Positions 17,904-26,245 of a stretch of DNA of 64,000 bases are shown piece by piece. Origin of the DNA: Azotimanducus chitobiosivorans. Lineage in GTDB: Bacteria > Pseudomonadota > Gammaproteobacteria > Pseudomonadales > Azotimanducaceae. Within the stretch, counting starts at the first letter, position 1. Each line of letters starts with the position of its first letter. The translations under genes and the position numbers were made by a program. Under the pieces are notes generated by a model, which was not told the DNA's origin, ran no database searches, and worked only from the letters and a program-made list of their open reading frames with translations. The DNA lies in NCBI GenBank assembly GCA_965200235.1, contig OZ241339.1:2852001-2916000 (forward strand), written 5' to 3'.

Positions 17904-18588
17904 AGCGCATTCAGCGCGTCTGCTGGTTGCTTGTGCGCTGTCGTTGGCGGCCCATCTGCTGCTGATATTCAACCTGCCCGTTGAACTGATGCCCGCGGTC
18001 AAGAGTGTGCCACCACACCGGACACAGATAAGCGTCGAGTTTCGAGCGCCCGAAGCGCCGACTGCTGCGCCCGCAACAGCCTTGCCACAACCCATTCTCG
18101 AGCCGTCTTCACCGCCTGCGATCGCTGTGCCCGAGCCAGCGCCCGAAGTCATCGCTCAGCGCCCGCGCACATTGCAGCCAATAGAATCGCTGCGCACGGC
18201 GTGGCGAAGCGGCGAATCGCCTGATTCCGCCGAACATGCGCCCATTCGCCTCACCGAACAGCCGAATCTCAGCGCTGACGCACGCGCCTATCTCGCGTCT
18301 TGGCAGCGCGAGGTGCAACGGATTGGCAGGCTCAATTTCCCCACCGACGGCAACGGAAATCGTATTCGCGGCAGCCTGCGCCTTCTTGTTGGCATTGACC
18401 CCGATGGCAGTCTCGCCTACGTCAGGGTGATGGAGTCTTCGCGCAATGCGCGCCTTGATGCGGCGGTGGAGCGCATCGTTGAGCTCGCCGCGCCGTTCGC
18501 GCCCGTACCGCAGTCACTTCGACGCGGCGATGCGCCGCTCGAAATCGAACGTACTTGGCGCATTGGCGCGAGCCTTGTGAAGCTCTGA
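17881..18588 (+). CDS. tonB: TonB-type energy transducer
   Basis: A 235-residue protein with a short cytoplasmic N-terminus, one membrane helix (LLVACALSLAAHLLLIFNL) whose AAHLLLI recalls the TonB S/H-containing helix, a Pro/Ala-rich periplasmic stretch (residues about 55-105) and a C-terminal TonB domain (GSLRLLVGIDPDGSLAYVRV). TonB delivers proton-motive force to outer-membrane receptors such as the one at 41.5-44.8 kb. ATG 17881 lies inside gshB. The gshB-tonB pairing is usual in Gammaproteobacteria. Confidence 0.86.
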   Translation: MLRRDLLEAHSARLLVACALSLAAHLLLIFNLPVELMPAVKSVPPHRTQISVEFRAPEAPTAAPATALPQPILEPSSPPAIAVPEPAPEVIAQRPRTLQPIESLRTAWRSGESPDSAEHAPIRLTEQPNLSADARAYLASWQREVQRIGRLNFPTDGNGNRIRGSLRLLVGIDPDGSLAYVRVMESSRNARLDAAVERIVELAAPFAPVPQSLRRGDAPLEIERTWRIGASLVKL

Positions 18589-18639
18589 GCTTGGCTGATC
18601 GCACCGGACACTGAGCACCATGCGCGTATCATCTGCGCC

Positions 18640-19668
18640 ATGAAACGCTTGATCGATCTTCGCAGCGACACGGTGACATTGCCGCCCGATGCCATGCGCC
18701 GCGCCATGCACGAGGCCGAGCTTGGCGATGATGTCTACGGCGAAGACCCGACTGTCAACGCCCTGCAGGAGAAGGCCGCGGAACGACTCGGCAAACAAGC
18801 CGGGCTGCTCGTGACTTCCGGCACGCAAGGCAATTTGGCATCGCTTTTGAGCCTCGCGGGGCGCGGCGACCATGTGCTTGTCGGTCATCAGTCGCATATT
18901 TTCAAATACGAAGCGGGCGCGGCGAGCGTGCTCGGCGGACTGTTTCTCGAACCCCTGACCAATCGCGAGGATGGCACCTTCGGCGAAGAACAGATTACGG
19001 CTGCCGTCAATCCACCCGACGTCCACCGCGCGCCAACACGCGTGCTTGCAATCGAGAACACCCACAACCTCGCAGGCGGTGCGCCGATTGACGCTGAAGC
19101 AACGAGACGCATGGCCGAGACGGCGCACGCGCACGGCCTCAAGGTGCATCTTGATGCTGCGCGCCTGTTCAACGCCGCCGTTGCACTCGGGACCGAAGCT
19201 GCGGCGCTCGCACAGCCTGTGGACAGCGTCAGCGTGTGCTTGTCAAAAGGCCTCGGGTGCCCGCTCGGCAGCGTCGTGGTTGGCGATGCGGACTTCATCG
19301 GCGAAGCGCGGCGCTGGCGCAAGATGCTTGGCGGCGGCATGAGGCAGGCTGGCGTGGTCGCAGCGGCTGGCATCTATGCGCTTGACCATATGGTGGACCG
19401 GCTCGCTGAAGACCACGAAAACGCGAGGCGTCTCGCCGACGGCCTTGCTGAAATCCAAGGCATCGTGCTCGACCCGGAGGCGGTGCGAACGAACATCATC
19501 TACTTCCAGACCGAGCAGGGCATCAGCCTCGATCTCGCAAAGCGCCTAGAAAAAAGAGGCATTCTGATGGACAGCGAAAAGACGCTCGCGCGCCTCGTCA
19601 CGCATGACGGCATCAGCAGCGCGGATATCGACCTGGTGCTATTGGCATTCGCAGAGGCCTTGCGCTAG
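18640..19668 (+). CDS. ltaE: Low-specificity L-threonine aldolase
   Basis: A 342-residue PLP enzyme splitting threonine or allo-threonine into glycine and acetaldehyde. Typical segments: IDLRSDTVTLPPDAMRRAM, GDDVYGEDPTVNALQ, ENTHNLAGG, LDAARLFNAAVALG and VCLSKGLGCPLGSVV with the PLP lysine at residue 203. Normal length. Its TAG stop codon is the first three bases of the inverted-repeat element that follows. Confidence 0.93.
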   Translation: MKRLIDLRSDTVTLPPDAMRRAMHEAELGDDVYGEDPTVNALQEKAAERLGKQAGLLVTSGTQGNLASLLSLAGRGDHVLVGHQSHIFKYEAGAASVLGGLFLEPLTNREDGTFGEEQITAAVNPPDVHRAPTRVLAIENTHNLAGGAPIDAEATRRMAETAHAHGLKVHLDAARLFNAAVALGTEAAALAQPVDSVSVCLSKGLGCPLGSVVVGDADFIGEARRWRKMLGGGMRQAGVVAAAGIYALDHMVDRLAEDHENARRLADGLAEIQGIVLDPEAVRTNIIYFQTEQGISLDLAKRLEKRGILMDSEKTLARLVTHDGISSADIDLVLLAFAEALR

Positions 19669-19902
19669 GGCGTGTTGTTGACGCTGCCGAGACCCGTTTT
19701 CCGCCAGACAAGGCCGAGCGAGCGCTGTGTGGCCTACCCCACATGAGCGAGCGAGAACGAAGGCTGGCGGAAAACGGGGCCGGCCCGAAGGGTTGTCGCC
19801 TGAGCAAGAGCAGGAGCGAACACTTTGGGGCATGCGAATGGGCTTTTTCGGCTCTTGCACAGGCGACAACAGCGTCGGCGGGCATAGTGTTAACACGCCC
19901 TA
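19666..19902. mobile_element. 237-bp palindromic MITE-like element between convergent genes
   Basis: Bounded by TAGGGCGTGTT (19666-19676) and its inverse AACACGCCCTA (19892-19902). Inside are two strong hairpins: CCCGTTTTCCGCCA (19693-19706) with TGGCGGAAAACGGG (19765-19778), and GTTGTCGCCTGAGCAAGAGC (19792-19811) with its near-perfect inverse at 19851-19870. The right 17 bases, TAGTGTTAACACGCCCT, recur at 58504-58520 next to a transposase remnant. The flanking TA on both sides may be a target duplication. The stop codons of ltaE and mltF are the terminal TAGs, so the element may also serve as a bidirectional terminator. Confidence 0.72.
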
Positions 19903-21396
19903 ATTCGAAGCCTGCATCGCCGATGCCGTCAGTCTGTCGCGGCTCAAAGTGAACGCCACCCAATACTTGTAGATATTGGCGACATACTCCACCGTTTCAC
20001 GACCGATGCGGCGTGCAGCAATGACCTCGACGTTGTCGAACCAGACGTTGCGATCAAGTCCACGCCGCTCCGCTTCGTTGCGAAGTCGTGCGATGCGATT
20101 GGGGCCGGCATTGTAGGCCGCGAACGAGAACAGCGTCTTGTTGAGATCATCCATGGGCTCCGACTCAAAATAGGTGTCGCGCACATGGCGCAAATACTTA
20201 TTGCCAGCATGGATGTTGTTCTCAAGGTCGGTGATGTTGTCGATATTGACACTCCTGTCGGTAGCGGTCTCTGGCATCACCTGCATGATGCCAATGGCGC
20301 CGGCATCGCTGACGCGGCTATGGTCAAGCCGCGACTCCTGATAGGCTTGGGAAATGATCATCAGCCAGTCAAAATCGTAGCGGTCGGCATAGCGCTTGAA
20401 CAGATGCGCAGTGTCGTGGAATTTTTTCAGTTCAGAGGAACGCAAGGCGTTGTCGAGATAGTCAGTCCGTTCCAGATAGCGGCGAAAGAGCACGTTGCCA
20501 ACAAGTGATCCTTGAGCGTGACCGCTGAGGAACTCGTTGACCGCCGCTTCGAGCTTCGGCATGCCGTGATTGAACGCCCAGCCGATGTCGGCGCCATCTC
20601 TGATGACGAGGTCTTTGCGCACATCCACGTCTTGGAATATCTGTGACCAGAACGCCGCCGTGTGTGTGTCCATGGGGATGCCCGGCAAAATGCCCGCGTC
20701 CACCATTTCCAGCAGCTCTTCGTCTTCAAGGTGCTCGTCGGCCATATTGATGGTCATAAGCGGTCTGCCTTCTGCCTTGAATTCTTGATTGAGCTTCATA
20801 AGACTCTCGAAGTAGCTGCTCGAAGCGCGCGCGTAGAAGGTTTGTCCGGCGAGATCATCGCGATTCTCGATGTTCGGGCTTGAAGGCCCGAGCACGAGCA
20901 CCTCGCGCACATCTTCGTACACCGGAATCGAGAAGTTCACCTGCTCAAGACGGCTCGGCGTAATCGTGAGCTCGGCCACCGCAATATCGCCGTAGCCTTG
21001 ACGTAACGCCGGGATCACCTGATCTCGCGTCACTGGCACGAACACAACGTTCACTGGCAGCGAGCTGGGTGCGCGACTGTCATTCAGGAACTTCTCAAAC
21101 GCCTTCAGCATCTCGTAGGAGAAGCCCCTGAGCTGCGCGCCTTCAAAGAAAAAGAACGTTTTGCTGCGCACCACGAGGGCACGAACCGTGCGTCTTTCGA
21201 GCATGGCGTCAAGGTCTTCGACGCGCGATTCGCTGATCAGCGACAAGTGGCTGGTATCAGTTTCCTGCGCCAGGTGCGGCGGGGCAACTTGGCTTGCCTC
21301 ATCTACATCTTCGACCGGTTCGGGGCATCCTGCAAGCAGCAGAGCGAGCAATGCCGGCGCGAGCCCAAGCGATCGACCTCCGCGCGACCACCTCAT
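19900..21396 (-). CDS. mltF: Membrane-bound lytic murein transglycosylase F
   Basis: A 498-residue lipoprotein: signal peptide with lipobox LLAGC (Cys24), an amino-acid-binding-protein-like domain (SBP_bac_3; residues about 75-315) and a C-terminal SLT lysozyme-like domain with the catalytic Glu in YQESRLDHSRVSDAGAIGIM. It cleaves peptidoglycan glycan strands, forming 1,6-anhydro ends, at the outer membrane. ATG at 21396 is chosen because it gives the lipoprotein signal; the upstream frame overlaps rarA. Its TAG stop is part of the palindromic element. Confidence 0.93.
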   Translation of the reverse strand: MRWSRGGRSLGLAPALLALLLAGCPEPVEDVDEASQVAPPHLAQETDTSHLSLISESRVEDLDAMLERRTVRALVVRSKTFFFFEGAQLRGFSYEMLKAFEKFLNDSRAPSSLPVNVVFVPVTRDQVIPALRQGYGDIAVAELTITPSRLEQVNFSIPVYEDVREVLVLGPSSPNIENRDDLAGQTFYARASSSYFESLMKLNQEFKAEGRPLMTINMADEHLEDEELLEMVDAGILPGIPMDTHTAAFWSQIFQDVDVRKDLVIRDGADIGWAFNHGMPKLEAAVNEFLSGHAQGSLVGNVLFRRYLERTDYLDNALRSSELKKFHDTAHLFKRYADRYDFDWLMIISQAYQESRLDHSRVSDAGAIGIMQVMPETATDRSVNIDNITDLENNIHAGNKYLRHVRDTYFESEPMDDLNKTLFSFAAYNAGPNRIARLRNEAERRGLDRNVWFDNVEVIAARRIGRETVEYVANIYKYWVAFTLSRDRLTASAMQASN

Positions 21397-21454
21397 TTGC
21401 TCAAAACACACGCGAATCACGAACCGGTGGCACCAAACAATTGATTTGAGTCTA

Positions 21455-22789
21455 TCACTCGCCACCTTCATGCTGCACATAGCGCGTCCCCCACCAGGTC
21501 TTCAGGCGTGCGCCCATGCCTTCTTCAAGCCCAAGCTCTCCGGGAAAGTAGAAGCGCTTGTCGCGGAGCTTCTCAGGCAAGTTTTCGCTCGCAACGAAGT
21601 GTCCGGGCGCATCGTGTGGATACACGTAGCCCTCGCCGTGACCCAAGGATTTCATCAGCTTCGTCGGCGCGTTGCGAAGATGCATCGGCACGGGTTCATC
21701 AGGACCTCGACGAACCAGGTCGAGTGCAGCATCAATCGCGAGATACGCCGAGTTCGACTTCGGCGCCGAGGCGAGATAGATGGTCGCTTCGGCGAGCGGA
21801 ATACGCGCCTCGGGCATGCCGACGAAGTGCGCGGCCTGCTGCGCGGCAACCGCAAGCGTCAAGGCATTGGGACTTGCAAGGCCAATGTCCTCAGCGGCCG
21901 AGATGACCAGCCTGCGTGCAATGAACTGCACATCCTCACCGGCATCGAGCATGCGCGCAAGATAGTAGAGCGCGGCATCCGGGTCCGATGCGCGAATGCT
22001 CTTGATGAATGCCGAAATCGTGTCGTAATGCGCATCGCCGAGCCGATCATAGCGGGCGCGTTTTTCGAGCGCGGCTTCAAGGAGGGCGCTGCTCACTCGG
22101 TTATCAGACGCTGATTCCGCGGCGATTTCGAGCGCGTTCAGGGCTGCCCTTGCATCGCCATTCGCGGCTCGCTTCAAAAAGCCGCGCGCATCATCGTCCA
22201 AGGCAAGGTCCATCTTGCCAAGCCCACGCTCCGGACAGGCAAGTGCCGCATCGATAATCGCGTCCATGTCTTCGTCGGCGAGGGGTTTGAACGTGTAGAC
22301 GCGAGCGCGCGAAAGCAGCGGGGAAATCACTTCGAACGACGGGTTTTCGGTTGTCGCCCCTATAAGATGAAACACACCCGATTCGACATGTGGCAGGAGG
22401 GCATCCTGCTGGGACTTGGAAAAACGATGAATCTCGTCTACGAACAAGAGTGTCTCGATGCGTCTTGCATGCAGCAACCGCTTCGCTTCATCAGCTTCGC
22501 GCCGCAAGTCACGTACACCGGAAGTCACTGCCGAAAGCTCGACAAAGCGAGCATCGACTTCTCGCGCGATGAGGCGTGCCAAGGTAGTTTTTCCGCAGCC
22601 GGGCGGCCCGAAAAGGATCATCGAATGCAGGCGATTGGCGGCGAGCATGGAAGCGAGCACGCCGCCCGCGCCCAAGAGATGCGATTGTCCGACGAACTCG
22701 TCGAGCACGCGCGGCCTCATGCGCGTAGCGAGCGGCGCCGTCGCTTCAAGCGAATCGATTTCAGACGTTTCGAAAAGTTCCGGCGGCAT
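21455..22789 (-). CDS. rarA: Replication-associated recombination protein A (AAA+ ATPase)
   Basis: A 444-residue RarA/MgsA clamp-loader-like ATPase acting at stalled replication forks. N-terminal LATRMRPRVLDEFVGQSHLL, Walker A GPPGCGKTTLARLI, Walker B TLLFVDEIHRFSKSQQDALL, sensor ATTENPSFEVISPLLSRAR and the C-terminal tetramerisation domain (HDAPGHFVASENLPEKLRDK) are all present. Directly upstream of mltF in the same orientation. Confidence 0.95.
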   Translation of the reverse strand: MPPELFETSEIDSLEATAPLATRMRPRVLDEFVGQSHLLGAGGVLASMLAANRLHSMILFGPPGCGKTTLARLIAREVDARFVELSAVTSGVRDLRREADEAKRLLHARRIETLLFVDEIHRFSKSQQDALLPHVESGVFHLIGATTENPSFEVISPLLSRARVYTFKPLADEDMDAIIDAALACPERGLGKMDLALDDDARGFLKRAANGDARAALNALEIAAESASDNRVSSALLEAALEKRARYDRLGDAHYDTISAFIKSIRASDPDAALYYLARMLDAGEDVQFIARRLVISAAEDIGLASPNALTLAVAAQQAAHFVGMPEARIPLAEATIYLASAPKSNSAYLAIDAALDLVRRGPDEPVPMHLRNAPTKLMKSLGHGEGYVYPHDAPGHFVASENLPEKLRDKRFYFPGELGLEEGMGARLKTWWGTRYVQHEGGE

Positions 22790-22851
22790 TTGCGTTTAAG
22801 TATATGAACAGGTACATTTAGGTCGGTTGACATCAACAGGAGACTGGAATC

Positions 22852-23712
22852 ATGAGCGCGACAAGCAAGAACATACGCAAGACCACATGCTCCAAGTTGT
22901 GTTTGAGCCTATTGTGCACACTCTCGTTGGCTGGGTGCAGCGCATTTTTCTACTCGCCCCCGCCAATGACCAACTCAAGCAGCATGGTGGAATTTCTCTA
23001 CCCTGATGGGCAACGTCCAGAAAATGAAGTGACCATGCCGCCAACGCTTGAATTGCCGCTTCGCATCGGCATCGCGTTCGTGCCGCCAAAATCAAGCTGG
23101 GGTTCCACAGTGTCGCACGCCGAACAGATTGACCTGCTCAACATTGTCAAGCAGCAATTTGAGGATGAGGACTATGTGGAGACGATAGAAGTGCTCTCTT
23201 CGAGCTACCTACAAGGCGTGAGCGGATTTCAAGGGCTGGAACAGATTGGCAGCCTGCTTGACCTTGACGTGTTCGCGCTCGTGTCCTGGAATCAGGTGGT
23301 GACGTCAGATGATACGCCTGCCTCCTTGCTCTACTGGACGATCATCGGTGCCTACACGATTCCGGGAACGCGCAACAGCGTCAACACACTGCTCGATGTC
23401 GCCGTCTTCGACCTCAAGAGCCGCAAGCTGCTGCTGCGGGCGCCCGGCGTCAGCAGCGCGACCGACACCTCGACGGCCATCAGTGCAGGGCGCGTCACCA
23501 AATCGATCCGCGATCAGAGCCTGACAAGCGCAACGAATCAGATGGCGGAGAACCTTGCCTTCGAAGTCGAACGATTCAGTGAGCGTGTGAAGGAGGAAGG
23601 CGTCGCCGAGATCACCTATGGGTCGAACTACCAGGGCAGCTTCTCGCCGCTCTTAGTGTTTTTCGGCATGTTCTTGGCTGGCGTCCATCTTGTTCGTCGC
23701 CGATTCTGTTGA
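22852..23712 (+). CDS. Rhombotarget-type lipoprotein, probable rhombosortase substrate
   Basis: A 286-residue protein with a lipoprotein signal (LSLAGC, Cys29) and a mostly beta/alpha body without a known enzymatic motif. The C-terminus has the tripartite sorting layout: a Gly-Ser site (QGS), a hydrophobic helix (LLVFFGMFLAGVHLV) and a basic tail (RRRFC), a degenerate GlyGly-CTERM. It is followed, with a 4-bp overlap, by a rhombosortase gene, which fits the dedicated-substrate arrangement of rhombotarget lipoproteins. The AGGAGA at 22840 region supports ATG 22852. Exact function unknown. Confidence 0.8.
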   Translation: MSATSKNIRKTTCSKLCLSLLCTLSLAGCSAFFYSPPPMTNSSSMVEFLYPDGQRPENEVTMPPTLELPLRIGIAFVPPKSSWGSTVSHAEQIDLLNIVKQQFEDEDYVETIEVLSSSYLQGVSGFQGLEQIGSLLDLDVFALVSWNQVVTSDDTPASLLYWTIIGAYTIPGTRNSVNTLLDVAVFDLKSRKLLLRAPGVSSATDTSTAISAGRVTKSIRDQSLTSATNQMAENLAFEVERFSERVKEEGVAEITYGSNYQGSFSPLLVFFGMFLAGVHLVRRRFC

Positions 23713-24275
23713 GGCGCTACTTCACACGGTTCGCGTACTTCGCAGGCATCTCCGGTGCGCTCTTCCTGCTGTGCTTGCCGTGGGTGGAGCGGTTCGGGTA
23801 TGACCCTGATGCAATCCGAGCGGGTGAAGTATGGCGGCTCTTGACCGCCCATGTGACGCATCTTAGCGCCAATCATGCGATTCTCAATGCGCTCGGCTTT
23901 GGCCTCGCTGGTGCGGTGTTGCTGCAAGTGGCGTCGCCGCGTCAGCTACTTTTCTGCGTCGCTGGCACAGTGGCGGTGATCGACCTCGTCTTTCTCATCC
24001 CAGCTTTGCAAAGCGACGCGAACTTCGCGGGCTTCTCGGCGATTCTCTATGGATTGGCAGCGCTTGCCGCCGTGCTGCTATGGGTGAAGCGAATGTCCTG
24101 GGGCCTGCTCATCGCGTCCGCCGTGGCGGCCGCGCTCGTAACTGACTTCCTTGGCTGGCGAAGTCCGGGCTTTGAGATCGCAACCGGCACGCACGTGGTA
24201 GGTGTGGTTTGCGGGATATTCTTGGGCGTCTACCTGATTAACTCCCCACGCCACAGCGCTTTGAGGAAGTCTTGA
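23709..24275 (+). CDS. rrtA: Rhombosortase (rhomboid-family intramembrane serine protease)
   Basis: A 188-residue polytopic rhomboid protease. Seen: the HLSANHAILN motif (residues 51-60), the catalytic GFSAILYG (Ser110) and the helix with the catalytic His162 in GTHVVGVVCG. Rhombosortases cleave GlyGly-CTERM tails of exported proteins. TTG start overlaps the stop codon of the upstream lipoprotein gene (TTGA), implying coupled translation. The 3' end overlaps the convergent ATPase gene by 46 bp. Confidence 0.88.
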   Translation: MRRYFTRFAYFAGISGALFLLCLPWVERFGYDPDAIRAGEVWRLLTAHVTHLSANHAILNALGFGLAGAVLLQVASPRQLLFCVAGTVAVIDLVFLIPALQSDANFAGFSAILYGLAALAAVLLWVKRMSWGLLIASAVAAALVTDFLGWRSPGFEIATGTHVVGVVCGIFLGVYLINSPRHSALRKS

Positions 24276-25378
24276 ACCGGCAGCACGCGCACGTCATCGA
24301 CGAGCACCTGTTGCGCTCCCATATAGACACCGTATGTGGCCGTGCTTGATCGGCCAAGGTCTTCGGCCACCGATTTGAGGGCGCGATGGAACTTCCGATC
24401 CCATCGATGGGACGCCTTGATCTCGATTGCCACGTGGCCGTCCTGCGTTTCGAGCAGCACATCGACTTCGCTGCCGCTGTAGGAAGACCAATAGTGCAGC
24501 GGATAGTAGAGATTTTGATAGGAAATATAGGCGCGGAGTTCATTGACGACAAGCGCCTCAAGCAAGGGGCCGAGTTCTTCCTGAGACGGTGGATACGGGA
24601 GTCGCCCGCTCAATGATCGGGTCACGCCGCAATCGAAGAAGTAGAACTTGCTCGCCTTGACTTGTCTGGTGCGGGACTTCAACTTCCATGCTGGCAGGAA
24701 GTTGCCGAGCAGCGTGTCCTCTAGAATCTCGAAGTAGTGCGCCACAGTGCTGCGCTTGACGCCCGCCTCGCGTGCGATGTTCAGCATGTTGGTTTGTTGC
24801 GCGTTCTGTCTGGCGGCCACTTCCAAGAATCTTGAGAACGCGCCAAGATTGCGCGTCAACGCCTCTTGCTGCACTTCCTGCGCGAGATAGGTCGATGTGT
24901 AGCTGTGCAGGTAATCCATTGGCTTGACGTGCCCGACAACGCTTGGCAAGGAGCCAAAGCGGAGCATCTGCATCATGTTCGCATCTTCTCCGAGCTCGCT
25001 TGAGACAAGCGGAAACATTGCTTTGCCAAGCGCTCGGCCAGCGAGCAAATTGACACCGCCGCGGCGCAATTTACGCGCACTCGATCCCGTGAGCACAAAG
25101 CGCAAGCCCTCGCCTTCAATCAGTCGGTGTACTTCGTTCAGAAGCGTAGGAATTCGCTGCACTTCGTCAATGACCACCCATGATCCGCACGCGAGCAGAC
25201 GGCACTCGTCGTACAGTCGCTGCGGCGCTTGACTCAGCCGAAGAAAGGTCTCGGAATCGAGCAGATCATAGCTGTGCGCATTCGGCAATCGTTGCCGGAC
25301 GAATGTGGTCTTGCCCGTGCCACGAGGCCCGAACAGGAACACCGAAGACGCTGGCGTATCGAGAATTCTGTCGTACAT
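24230..25378 (-). CDS. AAA-family ATPase with C-terminal DUF4143 nuclease-like domain
   Basis: A 382-residue ATPase: Walker A GPRGTGKTTFVRQRL (about residue 18), Walker B GSWVVIDEVQRIP, sensor RFVLTGSSARKLR, and a C-terminal DUF4143 domain with PD-(D/E)XK-like elements (SGSEVDVLLET, VAIEIKASH). These proteins are common, scattered accessory genes, usually single, with unclear function. It sits at the left edge of the accessory island and overlaps the rhombosortase gene convergently. Confidence 0.9.
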   Translation of the reverse strand: MYDRILDTPASSVFLFGPRGTGKTTFVRQRLPNAHSYDLLDSETFLRLSQAPQRLYDECRLLACGSWVVIDEVQRIPTLLNEVHRLIEGEGLRFVLTGSSARKLRRGGVNLLAGRALGKAMFPLVSSELGEDANMMQMLRFGSLPSVVGHVKPMDYLHSYTSTYLAQEVQQEALTRNLGAFSRFLEVAARQNAQQTNMLNIAREAGVKRSTVAHYFEILEDTLLGNFLPAWKLKSRTRQVKASKFYFFDCGVTRSLSGRLPYPPSQEELGPLLEALVVNELRAYISYQNLYYPLHYWSSYSGSEVDVLLETQDGHVAIEIKASHRWDRKFHRALKSVAEDLGRSSTATYGVYMGAQQVLVDDVRVLPVQDFLKALWRGELIR

Positions 25379-25381
25379 AGC

Positions 25382-25404
25382 GGTAATTTTACGCGAAAAT
25401 TACC
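25382..25404. promoter_or_regulatory. Inverted repeat at the 5' end of the DUF4143 ATPase gene
   Basis: GGTAATTTT-ACGCG-AAAATTACC is a perfect 9-bp inverted repeat starting four bases upstream of the ATPase ATG. Its position suggests an operator or translational control hairpin. Confidence 0.42.
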
Positions 25405-25593
25405 AGCTTAGTTAGTAAATGTCTTTATATTCTCATGCGAGATGATTTGAAGCGAATGGGCTGAATCCAAGTCGAATCAATGTTGAAGAGACGACATCAA
25501 GGATCCATTGGCGAATGATAGTGACATGAAATAGCCAACGGCTGAAGACAATGGAGCAGGTTTGCGCCTTCCTTGAAGGCAGCGAGGCTATAG

Positions 25594-25623
25594 ACGAACT
25601 GTAACTCATGAGTTACAGTTCGT
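25594..25623. promoter_or_regulatory. 30-bp perfect palindrome upstream of the PRTase-SLOG genes
   Basis: ACGAACTGTAACTCA followed immediately by its reverse complement TGAGTTACAGTTCGT, no spacer and no mismatch. It lies about 31 bp before the TTG start of the phosphoribosyltransferase gene. A dimeric or tetrameric regulator site is the simplest reading, possibly for one of the two HTH antidote-like proteins encoded in the island. There is no following T-run, so a terminator is less likely. The rest of 25379-25654 shows no coding feature. Confidence 0.7.
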
Positions 25624-25654
25624 TCTGTTCTGATGCGAGCACTTAGCGGACATT

Positions 25655-26245
25655 TTGGCAATAAGACTTAACCCAATACGAATTACAGGAAAATGGATAC
25701 GCGGCTATGCGTTGGATATGCATACGCTCTCCAGCGTCTACCTTGGAATGGATGAGCACGGTCATGACATTTACGATACGACTCGTTCCGAAATCGGAGA
25801 GCTGCTATACCAACTGAAGTACCGGAACGACCTCTCAGCGTCACATAGCATCGTGTAGGCCGCATCGATGTTCCTTAAGCGATCTCGGTCCAAGTTTGAT
25901 GTGATTGTTCCGGTGCCGCCTTCCGGTCATCGGCGGGTGCAGCCAGTAGAGGTGCTTGCGCAGGGAATCGGGCATGAACTGAATCTCCCAGTTTTGGACT
26001 GCGTAACGACTCGACGAGCGCCCACACCGCTGAAAGGTGTCCAGTTCGCCGATGAGCGGCGTGAATTGATGCAAGGGCTCTATTCAGTGAACGCAGATTC
26101 AACAGCAGGGAAGAGCGTTCTGCTTTTTGATGACTTGTACCGCTCTGGAACAACCCTGAACACCGTGACAGAGTTGATTATGAACGAAGGACGTGCGCAG
26201 GCTGTTCGAGTGCTAACCATCACCAAGACTAGGAGTAACCGATGA
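25655..26245 (+). pseudogene. ComF-like phosphoribosyltransferase with in-frame amber codon
   Basis: One reading frame spans both parts: an N-terminal segment (ITGKWIRGYALDMHTLSS, TTRSEIGELLYQLKYRND) and the type-I PRTase core (VIVPVPPSGHRRVQPVE, then the PRPP loop VLLFDDLYRSGTTLN). They are separated by a single TAG at 25856-25858. PRTases transfer ribosyl-5-phosphate from PRPP to bases; relatives of this kind occur in competence and conflict loci. The TTG start at 25655 has GCGGA just upstream. Re-initiation at ATG 25868 could still yield the PRPP-binding half. The gene overlaps the SLOG gene by 4 bp (ATGA). Confidence 0.75.

Noticed and set aside
25856..25858. TAG as pyrrolysine in the phosphoribosyltransferase
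   Set aside because: Nothing suggests Pyl machinery, and the position is not a catalytic site; nonsense mutation is simpler.
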